Assembly: GCA_021739645.1 (NCBI GenBank) | Contig: JAIPBL010000018.1 | Span: forward strand, 19,500 to 83,499 | Length of the DNA stretch: 64,000 bases | Direction: 5' to 3' | DNA from: Saprospiraceae bacterium | GTDB taxonomy: Bacteria > Bacteroidota > Bacteroidia > Chitinophagales > Saprospiraceae | Part shown: positions 27,571 through 37,500 of the stretch, piece by piece | Layout of the letters: each line of letters opens with the position of its first letter | Position numbering within the stretch: position 1 is the first letter of the stretch | Notes under the pieces: model-generated | What the model was told of the DNA's origin: nothing | Seen by the model: only the letters and a program-made list of their open reading frames with translations | The model's database searches: none | Translations under genes and position numbers: made by a program

Positions 27571-28746
27571 CTAATTCAACATTTCATAAATACCGGCTAT
27601 GCCCTGGCCTCCGCCAACACATGCCGTTACCATTCCATATTTTTGATTGCGGCGGCGCATCTCATTGAACAACTGCGTAGAAAGTTTCGCTCCTGTACAG
27701 CCCAGTGGATGCCCAAGCGCCACGGCACCACCATTGACATTTACGATGTCTGGATTTAAGTGCGCCTCTTTGATCACTGCTAATGCCTGCACCGCAAATG
27801 CTTCATTCAATTCAATTTGTTCAATATCATCCAACTTTAGTCCACCCTGTTTTAACGCTTTTGGTATTGCAACACATGGCCCAATGCCCATGTAAAGCGG
27901 CTCCACACCCGCCACAGCACAAGAAACAAGTCTTGCAATTGGGGTTAGATTCAGTTGTTTTACCAAATCGCCACTCATGACCAAGACGAATGCGGCGCCG
28001 TCCGAAGTCTGAGAGGAATTGCCTGCCGTTACTACTCCTCCATTCTTGAAGGCAGGCCGGAGCCTCGCAAGCCCTTCCATGCTGGTGTCCAGCCGTACAC
28101 CTTCGTCTGTGTCCACCACATAACTTTTTTCTTGGCGCTTATCGTTTTCAACAAAAACCTCTGGCACTGTCACAGGCACAATTTCATCTTTGAACTTGCC
28201 CTCTGCAATTGCCTTTCCAGCTTTCTGGTGGGATTTCACCGAAAACTCATCCGCCATTTCCCGGGTGATTCCCCATTTGCCGGCCACTGCCTCTGCGGTA
28301 TTGCCCATCCCGGTCACATACTCTGGCGTTGAAATGGCCACTGAGTAGCTGGGAGCAAGTTTATAACCCGTCATGGGAATCATGCTCATGCTTTCGGTGC
28401 CTCCGGCAATAAAACATTGCCCCATACCTGCCCTGATTTTCGCTGTAGCGATGGCAATGGTCTCCAAGCCTGAAGCACAGTAACGGTTCACGGTCATTCC
28501 CGGCACAGAAATACCCAAAGCCCTTAGAGAAATCTGCCGCCCAACTTGCAAGCCTTGTTCCCCTTCGGGGTTTGCGCAGCCAACAATAAGGTCATCCACC
28601 AAAGCGGGGTCGAGTTCAGGGGTGTTCTTTAGTAGATACTGTATGACTTCTACCGCCAAGTCGTCGCTCCGAAAGTTGCGAAAACCACCTTTTTTGGCTT
28701 TGCCAACGGCAGAACGATAGGCTTTTACGATATATGCGTCTTGCAT
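27571..28746 (-). CDS. fadA: Acetyl-CoA acyltransferase (thiolase)
   Basis: Last step of beta-oxidation: thiolytic cleavage of 3-ketoacyl-CoA. ATG at 28746 (MQDAYIVKAYRSAVGKAKKG) matches the family start; an upstream Met at 28779 adds 11 residues unlikely to be real. The nucleophilic Cys is in VNRYCASGLETIA, with the family signature NVNGGAVALGHPLGCTGAK and the second Cys in MVTACVGGGQGIA. It is 46 bases downstream of the FadB-like gene, forming a two-gene beta-oxidation operon. Confidence 0.95.
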   Translation of the reverse strand: MQDAYIVKAYRSAVGKAKKGGFRNFRSDDLAVEVIQYLLKNTPELDPALVDDLIVGCANPEGEQGLQVGRQISLRALGISVPGMTVNRYCASGLETIAIATAKIRAGMGQCFIAGGTESMSMIPMTGYKLAPSYSVAISTPEYVTGMGNTAEAVAGKWGITREMADEFSVKSHQKAGKAIAEGKFKDEIVPVTVPEVFVENDKRQEKSYVVDTDEGVRLDTSMEGLARLRPAFKNGGVVTAGNSSQTSDGAAFVLVMSGDLVKQLNLTPIARLVSCAVAGVEPLYMGIGPCVAIPKALKQGGLKLDDIEQIELNEAFAVQALAVIKEAHLNPDIVNVNGGAVALGHPLGCTGAKLSTQLFNEMRRRNQKYGMVTACVGGGQGIAGIYEMLN

Positions 28747-28792
28747 TTTTTTAGATTTTAATTTTTTTAAAGAAGACAACCGTTAGGTTTGT

Positions 28793-31183
28793 CTAGTTAC
28801 GAAGCGGTTTGTTGTTCGTGAGCATGTATTGAATCCGCTCCAATGTTTTTTGCTCACCGCACAGACTCAAAAATGCCTCCCGCTCCAAGTCTAGCAGATA
28901 CCGTTCGCTTACTTTTTGCTCACCGGTCAGGTCGCCGCCGCATAGAACGAAAGCAATTTTCTTCGCAATTTTGATGTCATGTTCGGAGGCGTAGTTTCCG
29001 AGTTTCAGCTCGTTAGCGGCAACATAAAGCGCCCCCAGGCCACCCCGCCCAAGCACTGTAACATCTTGGCGTTCAATGGGTTGAACATAATTATTGGCTA
29101 GTTCCAGCACTTTTTGTTTTGCATCCGCAATATTCCGCATGGCGTTCACGGCTACACTGTCCTTTTTATGTTGCAAATAACCAAGGTTAAATGCTTGAGG
29201 TGCTGAGGTTGCCACGGATGCCAGTGCAATCGTCTTGAATTTTTCAATCAAAGTTGGTATTTGAACATCACCTTCAAAGAACGCATCACTGGCCCGGAGC
29301 GCCAATTCCTTGGTTCCTGCGCCACCGGGCAGTAGCCCGACTCCCACTTCTACCAATCCGATATAACTTTCAGCTGCGCAAACAGCAGCATCACAGTGCA
29401 TGATGGTTTCGCAAGCCCCGCCAAACACATAGCCTTGCGTAGCAGCCACTACTGGAATGCTGGAATATCGACAGCGCATCACCGTGTTCTGGAACATTTT
29501 CACTGCAAAACCCAGTTGGTCCCACTCCTGCTCATAAGCCATCATGGCCACCATCATCAGGTTGGCACCGACGGAGAAATTTTTGGCATTGTTGCCGAGC
29601 ACAAGTCCTTTCCAGTCGCCTTCTTCCGCAATTTTGATGGCGTCATTGATACCACGGAGCACCCCTTCACCCATTGTGTTGGCCTTGCTCTGGTACTCCA
29701 GGCAAAGTACGCCATCTCCAATATCATGCAGGGTGGCATCGGGGTTTTGGAAAACAGGCTTTTTGTCCCGGTAATTTTCCAAAATCACAAAGCTCTCTGT
29801 GCCGGGGACTTCCTTGTAGGCTTTTGATTTTATGTTGTAGTAAAACAGTTTGCCAGCTTCTCGTTTGTAAAAACGCTCGTTACCAGCAGCCAGCATTTCT
29901 TTCACCCAAGATGCTACTTTTTCGCCTTGTTTTTCCGCTAATTCAATGCCTTCCTGAACACCAATGGCGTCCCAATATTCAAAAGGCCCTAAGTCCCAAG
30001 CGAAGCCTGCTCGGAGCGCATCGTCGATACTATACAAGTCGTTGGCAATTTCTGGGATACGATTAGAAACATAGGCGAACAACCCGAGCAGTGACCTACG
30101 AACCAGCTCGCCGCCCTGGTCTTCGGCAGAGAAAACAGCTTTTACTCGCTTGGGCAGGTCATCTATTTGCTTCGCAACACCAATACTTGGTAGGCTGGGT
30201 TTGGGATTTAGGCCGTATTCCAAAGTGTCAAGGTTCAAAGCGAGAATGACGGGTTTGCCCTTCTCGTCTTTCTCGCCTGTTTTTTTATAAAAGCCTTGGC
30301 CAGTCTTGTTGCCGAGGAATTTGTTCTCCAACAAGAAGTTGAGGTATTTCGGAATCTCGAAAGCACCAGCCTGTTCATCGTTCGGGCAGTTGTCCTTGAT
30401 GCCTTGAATGACCTTGGCAGCCGTATCGTGGCCAACTAGGTCACCAAGCCGGAACGTGCCCGTGTTAGGGCGACCAATTGCAGGGCCTGTAAGCGCATCC
30501 ACTTCTGTGATGGACAGGCCAATTTCGGTGGTCAATTGGTAAATCTTGGCCATGGCGTACACCCCTACCCTGTTTGCAATGAACGCTGGGGTGTCCTTTG
30601 CTAGAACCGTTTGTTTACCCAAGTAAACATCTCCATATTCCAAGAAGAAGTCAACAACATCCTGTCTAGTAGCTTTGGTTGGGATGATTTCGAGCAACCG
30701 CATGTAGCGGGGCGGGTTGAAAAAGTGAGTTCCGCAAAAATGCTCCTGAAAATCCTCGCTACGGCCCTCCAACATCATGTGGATAGGGATACCAGAGGTA
30801 TTGGAAGTAACCAGTGTTCCTTTTTTGCGAAACTGGTCAACTTTTTCAAAGATTTGCTGCTTGATGTCCAATCGTTCCACCACAACTTCAATGACCCAAT
30901 CATAATCTTTGATTTTTTGAAAATCATCTTCAAAATTCCCAGTGGTTATCCTGGAGGCAAAAGCATTGTCATAAAGCGGAGCCGGTTTTGACTTGATAGC
31001 TGCGGCTAATGCGGCGTTGGCGATGCTGTTCCGGGAAGCCTGGTCAGTGGGCTTTAAATCAGCAATATTTGGAGGCAATATATCGAGCAGCAGCACCTGA
31101 AGCCCAACATTGGCGAGATGACAGGCTATGCCCGACCCCATGACTCCTGAACCAAGTACAGCTACTTTTGTAATTCTTCTCAT
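28793..31183 (-). CDS. 3-hydroxyacyl-CoA dehydrogenase / enoyl-CoA hydratase fusion
   Basis: Bifunctional beta-oxidation enzyme of 796 residues. The N-terminal half is the NAD-dependent dehydrogenase (VAVLGSGVMGSGIACHLANV, later GTHFFNPPRYMRLLEIIPT). The C-terminal half is a crotonase-type hydratase (GVNDAIKIAEE-like NDAIKIAEEGDW, GANLMMVAMM, GGACETIMHCDA, GLVEVGVGLLPGGAGTKEL). This domain order is the reverse of E. coli FadB and is common in Bacteroidota. It is upstream of the thiolase in the same operon. A good promoter (31237-31266) precedes it. Confidence 0.93.
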   Translation of the reverse strand: MRRITKVAVLGSGVMGSGIACHLANVGLQVLLLDILPPNIADLKPTDQASRNSIANAALAAAIKSKPAPLYDNAFASRITTGNFEDDFQKIKDYDWVIEVVVERLDIKQQIFEKVDQFRKKGTLVTSNTSGIPIHMMLEGRSEDFQEHFCGTHFFNPPRYMRLLEIIPTKATRQDVVDFFLEYGDVYLGKQTVLAKDTPAFIANRVGVYAMAKIYQLTTEIGLSITEVDALTGPAIGRPNTGTFRLGDLVGHDTAAKVIQGIKDNCPNDEQAGAFEIPKYLNFLLENKFLGNKTGQGFYKKTGEKDEKGKPVILALNLDTLEYGLNPKPSLPSIGVAKQIDDLPKRVKAVFSAEDQGGELVRRSLLGLFAYVSNRIPEIANDLYSIDDALRAGFAWDLGPFEYWDAIGVQEGIELAEKQGEKVASWVKEMLAAGNERFYKREAGKLFYYNIKSKAYKEVPGTESFVILENYRDKKPVFQNPDATLHDIGDGVLCLEYQSKANTMGEGVLRGINDAIKIAEEGDWKGLVLGNNAKNFSVGANLMMVAMMAYEQEWDQLGFAVKMFQNTVMRCRYSSIPVVAATQGYVFGGACETIMHCDAAVCAAESYIGLVEVGVGLLPGGAGTKELALRASDAFFEGDVQIPTLIEKFKTIALASVATSAPQAFNLGYLQHKKDSVAVNAMRNIADAKQKVLELANNYVQPIERQDVTVLGRGGLGALYVAANELKLGNYASEHDIKIAKKIAFVLCGGDLTGEQKVSERYLLDLEREAFLSLCGEQKTLERIQYMLTNNKPLRN

Positions 31184-31236
31184 AATGGAGTGAGATTGTT
31201 TGAGTTGAATATTTAGCGAAAATTCGCTGGAATATG

Positions 31237-31266
31237 CAAAAATACAAACGTCCGGCGATTCTCAAA
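31237..31266 (-). promoter_or_regulatory. Promoter of the beta-oxidation operon
   Basis: Minus strand TTTG, 18 bases, then TATTTTTG (31244-31237): both Bacteroidota sigma boxes at standard spacing, about 50 bases from the ATG. Confidence 0.6.
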
Positions 31267-31312
31267 GTTACAGCCCAAGTTTAGTAAAAATTTTTATCCG
31301 CTATGTAATTCA

Positions 31313-31341
31313 TTGAGTTTTAATAAAAAGCAATAACTTTC
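31313..31341 (+). promoter_or_regulatory. Promoter of the exbB-tonB operon
   Basis: TTG (31313-31315), 18 bases, then TAACTTTC (31334-31341), a near match to TAnnTTTG. It faces away from the beta-oxidation promoter. Confidence 0.45.
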
Positions 31342-31427
31342 GCCCCGATTCGACACTAAGAAAGCATTGGTGTTCGTTTCCAGCGTTTACATTGACAAAC
31401 AATACGTGAAAAACTAAAATCAGCTTT

Positions 31428-32114
31428 ATGTTTCAGCACCTTTTGTTCTTGCAGGAAGTTGACATGCCTGCAACTACGACCGAATCCCAATCTTTATTCT
31501 CCCTGCTATTTTCAGGTGGATGGATTGGTATTACCATCGTCCTTATCCAAATCCTGCAATCTATCATCGCGCTCTACATTTTTATCGAGCGGTACTTGTC
31601 AATCAAAAAGTCGGGAGAGGTTGACCAAAACTTTATGAACAACATACGGGCGAACGTCAGCTCTGGCAACATCCAAGCTGCCCGTGCGCTTTGCCAAAGC
31701 ACCGACACCCCAGTGGCAAGGATGGTGGAGAAAGGATTGGCCCGAATCGGTAAGCCGCTCCACGACATTGATGCAGCCATCGAAAACGTAGGCAACCTGG
31801 AGATTTTCAAGCTGGAAAAAAACCTTTCCACTTTGGCTGGTATCTCTGGCTCTGCCCCAATGCTCGGTTTCTTGGGTACGGTAACGGGTATGATTATTTC
31901 GTTCCAGCAAATGGCCACTGCTACCAACGTGACGCCACAGGTACTTGCTGGTGGTATTTACCAGGCCCTCATCACTACGGCTGTGGGTCTCGTGGTTGGT
32001 ATCTTCGCTTACATTGGTTACAACAACTTGGTAGGCAAAGTGGACAAAGTCGTTTACCAGATGGAGCGCTTTACCACCGAGTTTATGGATATGCTCCAAG
32101 AGCCAACTGCGTAA
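31428..32114 (+). CDS. exbB: MotA/TolQ/ExbB proton channel family protein
   Basis: Inner-membrane channel protein that couples proton flow to outer-membrane transport. The N-terminal helix is GGWIGITIVLIQILQSIIAL. The family core GTVTGMIISFQQMA and AGGIYQALITTAVGLVVGIF form the other two helices. Length 228. ATG at 31428 is used; ATG at 31464 would also work. The order exbB, exbD, exbD, tonB on one strand shows a complete Ton energy module. Confidence 0.93.
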   Translation: MFQHLLFLQEVDMPATTTESQSLFSLLFSGGWIGITIVLIQILQSIIALYIFIERYLSIKKSGEVDQNFMNNIRANVSSGNIQAARALCQSTDTPVARMVEKGLARIGKPLHDIDAAIENVGNLEIFKLEKNLSTLAGISGSAPMLGFLGTVTGMIISFQQMATATNVTPQVLAGGIYQALITTAVGLVVGIFAYIGYNNLVGKVDKVVYQMERFTTEFMDMLQEPTA

Positions 32115-32231
32115 TTTTAGATATTAAACAATAGAATTTAGACATTAGATAATTGAATTGGTTTGCCAATTATTTCCTCAAATAGTCTATTGCCTATCAG
32201 CTAAAGTGTATCCAATGTTACTTTCAATAAA

Positions 32232-32636
32232 ATGGGTTTAAAAAGAAGAAATAAAATCTCGGCAAAGTTCAGTTTTGCGTCCATGACGGATATCATCTTC
32301 CTGCTGCTGATATTCTTCGTGCTCACTTCTAGTGTCGTTCAAATATCTGATCTCAAATTGCCAGAATCCGATAGTAAGACCATTGCACCTACCTCAGCCG
32401 TTGTCGAAGTAGGGTTGAAGGGTGAAATTCTTTGGAACAAACAAGTCGTATCACCTTCTGCGCTCAAGTCCGCCATTGCACGCAAGAAAAAGGAAATGGG
32501 AGACCCAAAGGACTTCACTTTGACTATTGCCGCAGACCAAGAATCGCCTTTTGACAATGTAACGGAAGTGATTAAAGTGGCGGGTGAACTTCGCATCAAG
32601 GCCATCTTGGCCACTTCACCCAAAACACAAGATTGA
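32232..32636 (+). CDS. exbD: Biopolymer transporter ExbD (first copy)
   Basis: 134 residues: a short basic cytoplasmic start, one membrane helix with the essential Asp (SMTDIIFLLLIFFVLTSSV) and a periplasmic domain. Two tandem ExbD genes are usual in Bacteroidota. It follows exbB by 117 bases, a gap that holds an AATTGG-TTTG-CCAATT palindrome, and lies one base before the second copy. Confidence 0.93.
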   Translation: MGLKRRNKISAKFSFASMTDIIFLLLIFFVLTSSVVQISDLKLPESDSKTIAPTSAVVEVGLKGEILWNKQVVSPSALKSAIARKKKEMGDPKDFTLTIAADQESPFDNVTEVIKVAGELRIKAILATSPKTQD

Positions 32637-32637
32637 C

Positions 32638-33039
32638 ATGGGATTTAAGAAAAAAAGTAAAGTCACTACGGAGTTTAGCTCAGCGTCCATGACGGACATG
32701 ATATTCTTGTTGCTGATTTTCTTCATGCTAACTTCGGGCTTGGTGGCACCCAATTCGCTGAACTTAAAACTGCCCGGTTCTTCACAATCAAAGGTTGAAT
32801 TGAACAGCAAAGCGGATGATGTCAGCATCACCAAAAGCGGCAATTTCTACTTGAACGGCAAAAGAATCACACAAACTGACTTGGACGAAACCTTAGGGCG
32901 CAAGGCCAAAGCTTCAACTGACAAATTGGATATTACCATCTCTCCAGAGTCTGGAACCCCCATCAAATATGTGGCTTTCGTGATGGATATCGCCATGCGT
33001 TTTGAGATAAACGCCATCCTTGCAGTCGATGAGAAATAG
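32638..33039 (+). CDS. exbD: Biopolymer transporter ExbD (second copy)
   Basis: ATG at 32638 follows the stop of the first copy directly and gives 133 residues; an upstream GTG at 32584 is unlikely. Same plan as copy one: MGFKKKSKV, then SMTDMIFLLLIFFMLTSGL with the membrane Asp. The paralogues differ through most of the periplasmic domain, so they probably form a heteromer. Confidence 0.93.
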   Translation: MGFKKKSKVTTEFSSASMTDMIFLLLIFFMLTSGLVAPNSLNLKLPGSSQSKVELNSKADDVSITKSGNFYLNGKRITQTDLDETLGRKAKASTDKLDITISPESGTPIKYVAFVMDIAMRFEINAILAVDEK

Positions 33040-33130
33040 GCTTGTTTTGTTAATTATTTCAAAAACAAACCCACTTCACTCACCAAATCCCCCGCAAATC
33101 TCGTTCTACGGGTAAACAAAATCTTTTAAC

Positions 33131-34024
33131 ATGGAAGATTTAACAAGGTCAGAAAAAGGAAACAGGCAAAAAGGCATTATTTTCAGTGTGGTTTTCCACA
33201 CCTTGGTGCTGATATTGGCTGCATTATACGGTTTCACATTTCAGAACCCGCCTCCCGAAGCTGCGGGTATTTTGGTGAACCTGGGCATCCCGGACGTTGG
33301 TCAAGGTGATGAAAATGCGCCGGAAGCTGCTGCCGAGCCAGTGAAGCAACCTGAACCCGAACCTGAAAAAGAAAAGCCAGAACCTATAAAGGAAAAACCC
33401 ACACCTACAAAGCCAAAACCAACCGTTGAACCAAAGAAAGAGGTGGTAAAAACGGAAGACCCAGAGGCTGTTGCCCTCAAAAAGAAAAAAGAAGCCGACA
33501 AACGGAAGGCCGACGAACAAGCCAAAGCGGATGCAAGGGCAAAGGCAGATGCCAAGGATAAGGCAGACGCTGCTGCCAAAGCAGAAGCCGACCGAAAAGC
33601 TGCTGAGGCAGCTAAGAAAAAAGCACTGGAAGACATGGTAAAAGCTGGGACAGGTGGCGGTAGTGGTGGTGGCAAAGGAAATACTGGCACCCCTGGCAAT
33701 CAAGGTGACCCTAATGGCGGCAATTCTGATATCTTATCAGGAAAAACAACAGGTTCAGGTGTCGTGGAAGGGTTTGGTGGCCGTGGATTTACTGCCGCTC
33801 CAAAACCACAGGACAATTCTCAGGAAACTGGAACGATAGCAGTTTACGTCTGCGTTGACAAAAATGGCCGGGTAACCAGCGCCGATTATACGCAGAAAGG
33901 CTCCTCCACCGCCAGTTCGAAACTCAAAGCCATTGCCATTGACAATGCCAAAAAATACAAGTTCGCCGCTGGCGGACCTGACAAACAGTGTGGGACCATC
34001 ACCTACACCTTCCGAGTGAAATAA
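33131..34024 (+). CDS. TonB-like energy transducer
   Basis: One N-terminal membrane helix (IIFSVVFHTLVLILAALYGF), then a Pro/Glu/Lys-rich spacer (residues about 60-120), an Ala/Lys/Glu/Asp-rich helical stretch (115-175), a glycine-rich linker (about 175-200), and a C-terminal domain of about 75 residues (TGTIAVYVCVDKNGRVTSA to TITYTFRVK). The spacer spans the periplasm and the last domain should contact outer-membrane receptors. Last gene of the exb operon, followed by a terminator. Confidence 0.88.
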   Translation: MEDLTRSEKGNRQKGIIFSVVFHTLVLILAALYGFTFQNPPPEAAGILVNLGIPDVGQGDENAPEAAAEPVKQPEPEPEKEKPEPIKEKPTPTKPKPTVEPKKEVVKTEDPEAVALKKKKEADKRKADEQAKADARAKADAKDKADAAAKAEADRKAAEAAKKKALEDMVKAGTGGGSGGGKGNTGTPGNQGDPNGGNSDILSGKTTGSGVVEGFGGRGFTAAPKPQDNSQETGTIAVYVCVDKNGRVTSADYTQKGSSTASSKLKAIAIDNAKKYKFAAGGPDKQCGTITYTFRVK

Positions 34025-34047
34025 ATCGCAATCCAATACCTTTTTTA

Positions 34048-34083
34048 AAAAGGGCGTAGTGTTGAAAGACATGCGCCCTTTTG
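34048..34083 (+). terminator. Rho-independent terminator of the exb-tonB operon
   Basis: Stem AAAAGGGCG / CGCCCTTTT (34048-34056, 34074-34082) with 17-base loop, followed by TGCTTTT. From here to 34423 no gene is visible. Confidence 0.75.
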
Positions 34084-34423
34084 CTTTTCCAAAAGTCACG
34101 ACTGAGAAAAAGTCTCTCATGACAGTATTGGCAATAGTCAAACTATCTGCTGTTAAAATTTGGGGGGCTTCTTGGAAGTTTGGGATAGATAGTTTAGTAT
34201 TGTAAAAAAGTATGATACCTGACCCAATACAGGTGGCTGGTGCACACGCCGTCCATGAAAACTTGATACACACGTTACATCGGCCATGAAACCGAAAGTA
34301 TTTCCTGCTACTAAAAAGACCGTTTCAGACGACCAACGACATTGCTGTTTCTCACGATTCCTACCTTTTTGACACTCGCCGAGTTAATCTTCTTATTCTT
34401 TCTTTACACCTTAATTTTTAACC

Positions 34424-34598
34424 ATGAAATCTTATATTTCTTGTACCTTTCCAACGCGACGCACGGACGTGTTCTGCCTTAGGGTTTTTCGATTCTAAAA
34501 TTTTCGCTACGCCAAATTGGGCTTTCAAAATTATTATTGCCTTTCTGCTTTTTAGCATTTCGTCTGAAACATCTTTTTCACAGATTCAAAGTTGCAAA
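34424..34598 (+). other. Out-of-frame start and signal peptide of the following gene (probable frameshift)
   Basis: ATG at 34424 opens a frame that stops at 34496-34498 after 24 codons. The frame of the next gene, open from about 34425, encodes a good signal peptide just upstream of 34599 (FKIIIAFLLFSISS then FSQ) but has no usual start codon. Removing one T from the T5 run at 34485-34489 joins the ATG to that frame. So this looks like a one-base expansion, either a true mutation or a base-call error. Confidence 0.5.
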
Positions 34599-37500
34599 TT
34601 GTATCAACAGGAAAGTATCTCTGAGACTCGGGATACTTTTCTACTTGACTTGAATTTTGCAGATGTTGAAGAAAAACTCTCTAAAGCACAAAAAAGCACA
34701 ATAAAAATAATGATTTGCACAGATAAAGAAAAATGTTGGACACTTGAAATGGTTGAAAGCCCATTCATTGCGGAAGGTGCCAGCATTGCATTACATGAAA
34801 ATGCTAAAAACACCAACATTCCATTTGTTGGGTTCAATACTTATAAAGGCACTATAGTGGGGAAGCCGGATAGTAAGGCATTCTTTGCGCTCTCTTCAAG
34901 CCAAATGCGAGGTAGTTTCTTTTGTGACAACAACAAGTACGAAATTCGCCCATTGAGTAAAAAAGGCCGAAATATACAGCAAAACAAGTACATGTTGCTA
35001 GCTTCAAAAGGGGGGAATTCTAGAGGTAGCGAAAAAAATTTGACACCTCCAGATGATTGCGATGGTTGCTCAGGTGGGCCATGTCCTGGATGTTATGTTT
35101 CGATACCTAATCGTATCTGCCGAGATGTTGTCAATAATAATGGGGTTTCCTGTGAAACTATACCACTGTACCAACAAGATTTTGTTGATGGCTATCCCAT
35201 AGTTGAATTGGCGGGTGATGTTGACAATGAATTTTTTAATCTTTATAGCAGCGGAGCACCGCACCCTGCATACCCCAGCCTTGATGAGGGTGTTGTCCTG
35301 GAAGTTATGGACATATTAGGCTATGCGCAAGATACCTATTGGGATTATTTTGGGACTAATATCTGGTTGGTTCACCTCAACATTTGGGCAACTCCAGATG
35401 GCTACAATAATTCGAGCGACAACTCACTTTTTACTTCCCTAAAAAACTATTGGAATTCCCACAAACAATGCATCCACAGGGACGTGGTTCATTTATTTAG
35501 TGGTGCATCGCTTGGCTATGATGGAGTTGCTCAAGGTGATGTTTGTGGAGGTGAAAAAGCTGCATACAGCATTACTTCGCACCATCTTGGAGACTCCTAT
35601 AGAACCGCAAAAGCTTTAGCACATGAATTTGGCCACCATCTTGGAGGATATCATGATGATAGACAAATGTGCTGCCAAGCATTAAATCTTACACCAAATG
35701 TTATAATGTTCAGTGATGGTATATTTGATGGAAACTATGATTTTGTTTGGTCAGAAATAAGCCAATATCAGATTCAGAAATATATCTATGCTTCTGGTCG
35801 TGTTAGTTGCCTGACGGGGGTGTCCACATCATTTGAAACAGACTGCATTGAATGCTCCCCTGTCATAATCATAACTGCTGACAATCAATTCCCACAACCT
35901 AATTGTGGAGACAAGGATATAATTAATTTCACAATAGAATTGTGCAATTATTGTGATGCAACGGTTAATTGGCAATTGGATTTATCTTTCACTTCATCTC
36001 TGATGACTGCTGAAGACATGGGTGATTTCAATCAAATTCAATTTGTTGGCCTAAGCACCAAGATATCGGGTACCATATATACCTTAATTCCAAACCAATG
36101 TGTTACCCTTCATTTTCAAGGCAAGGTTGTTGGATTCAATAGCTCACAAACGCTTGGTATTAGACCGAGCGTCAATGGAATTGAAAGAACAGAATACAGC
36201 ATTTCATTACCATTAGTCAACTTTCCCTATCCAATTGGTGGGCAGGGTGAACAAAGTTTGACATATCTACTTTCCCAGTTTCCCAATATCCAGCCTAACA
36301 TGGCTCCCATAGAAACAACTTGTGGCGATGAGCTATGCAGTTACAATGCCTGCAAAGACAAAAACGTCCTGCAAAGACTAGAAATTGATGTGCCTGAGTT
36401 CTGCTTCAACCACTTCAACTTCAAAATGGAACCTGGCTCCGAAATCGTGGTAAAAGCAGGCAACACCCTCACCATTTCCAACTCACGTCTGTTCGCTTGC
36501 TCCAACATGTGGCGTGGTATAACAGTCGAAAACGGTGCCACCCTCATCATGGACAATTGCACCATAGAAGATGCCCAGTACGCCATCCGTGCCCCCTACG
36601 GCAGTGCTAATATCGCTGTCACCAACAGCAAGTTCAACAGAAATTTTGTGGGCATTTACATTGATGGGCCAAGTGTGGCTGGGTTGAGCAGTTTGGGCCC
36701 ATTTTACGGCAACACCTTTGAAGGAGAAGGCAGCCTATTGCCGCCCTATTCGGGACAGGGCGCATCCCCTGCCATCAGTATTGGCAATAAATCTTTTGCA
36801 GGGGTTTGGGTGCAGACCAAGGCCAATGCCATCAACGCCTTTGAGAACAATTTTTTCAACCTAAGCAATGGCATATATGTAAACCAGACTAACCTTGCTC
36901 TCAAACGATGTCAGTTCAAGAACATCCTGGAGAACGGCTATGCTGACTGGACGGCAGGCTACGGCGTGCGTGGACTTGACTACAACAACAGCTATGCCTA
37001 CCATTTTACATGCGAGGGCTTTGGAAAAAACAGCGAGACCTTCAGCTTTTACAACTGCTCCAAGGGCATCCGCATAGAAGGGATGAACGTAGGTAGGATT
37101 AACCGCAATGCCATAGACGCCGTCACGGGCATTGAACTCATCAATTGCTACCCCAAGGCTGCCGTGTTCAGTAACAAGGTCATAACCTACAATACGGGCA
37201 TCGCTTACAGCCACATGCAGCCGGGAACCGATGGGTTTATTGATTTCAACGACGTGGAAGTGGACGAGAGCGGTGCAGAGGGAATCAAGATAAACCTAAT
37301 GGGGGTTGCTCCTAAGAACGGCATTAGCGTAAAGCACAACAATATCGAACTACACGCCCTAAAAACCACGGGAATACTATCAACAGGTGGCAATAAACTC
37401 TTGGTATCAGAAAACGATGTGATTGGTGATGCTGCGCTCAACACCTTCAATGGAATCCGCATCAACAACGACATGAAAAGCTATTTCCTTTGCAACAATG

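Noticed and set aside
33224..33703. Long minus-strand frames (159 and 132 codons) inside the TonB-like gene
   Set aside because: They mirror the Ala/Lys/Glu-rich spacer of the real gene; composition is low complexity and the frame of the operon is clear.
34285..34371. 28-codon frame starting MKPKVFPATKK upstream of the metalloprotease
   Set aside because: No promoter box and no similarity; the region around it shows no coding bias.
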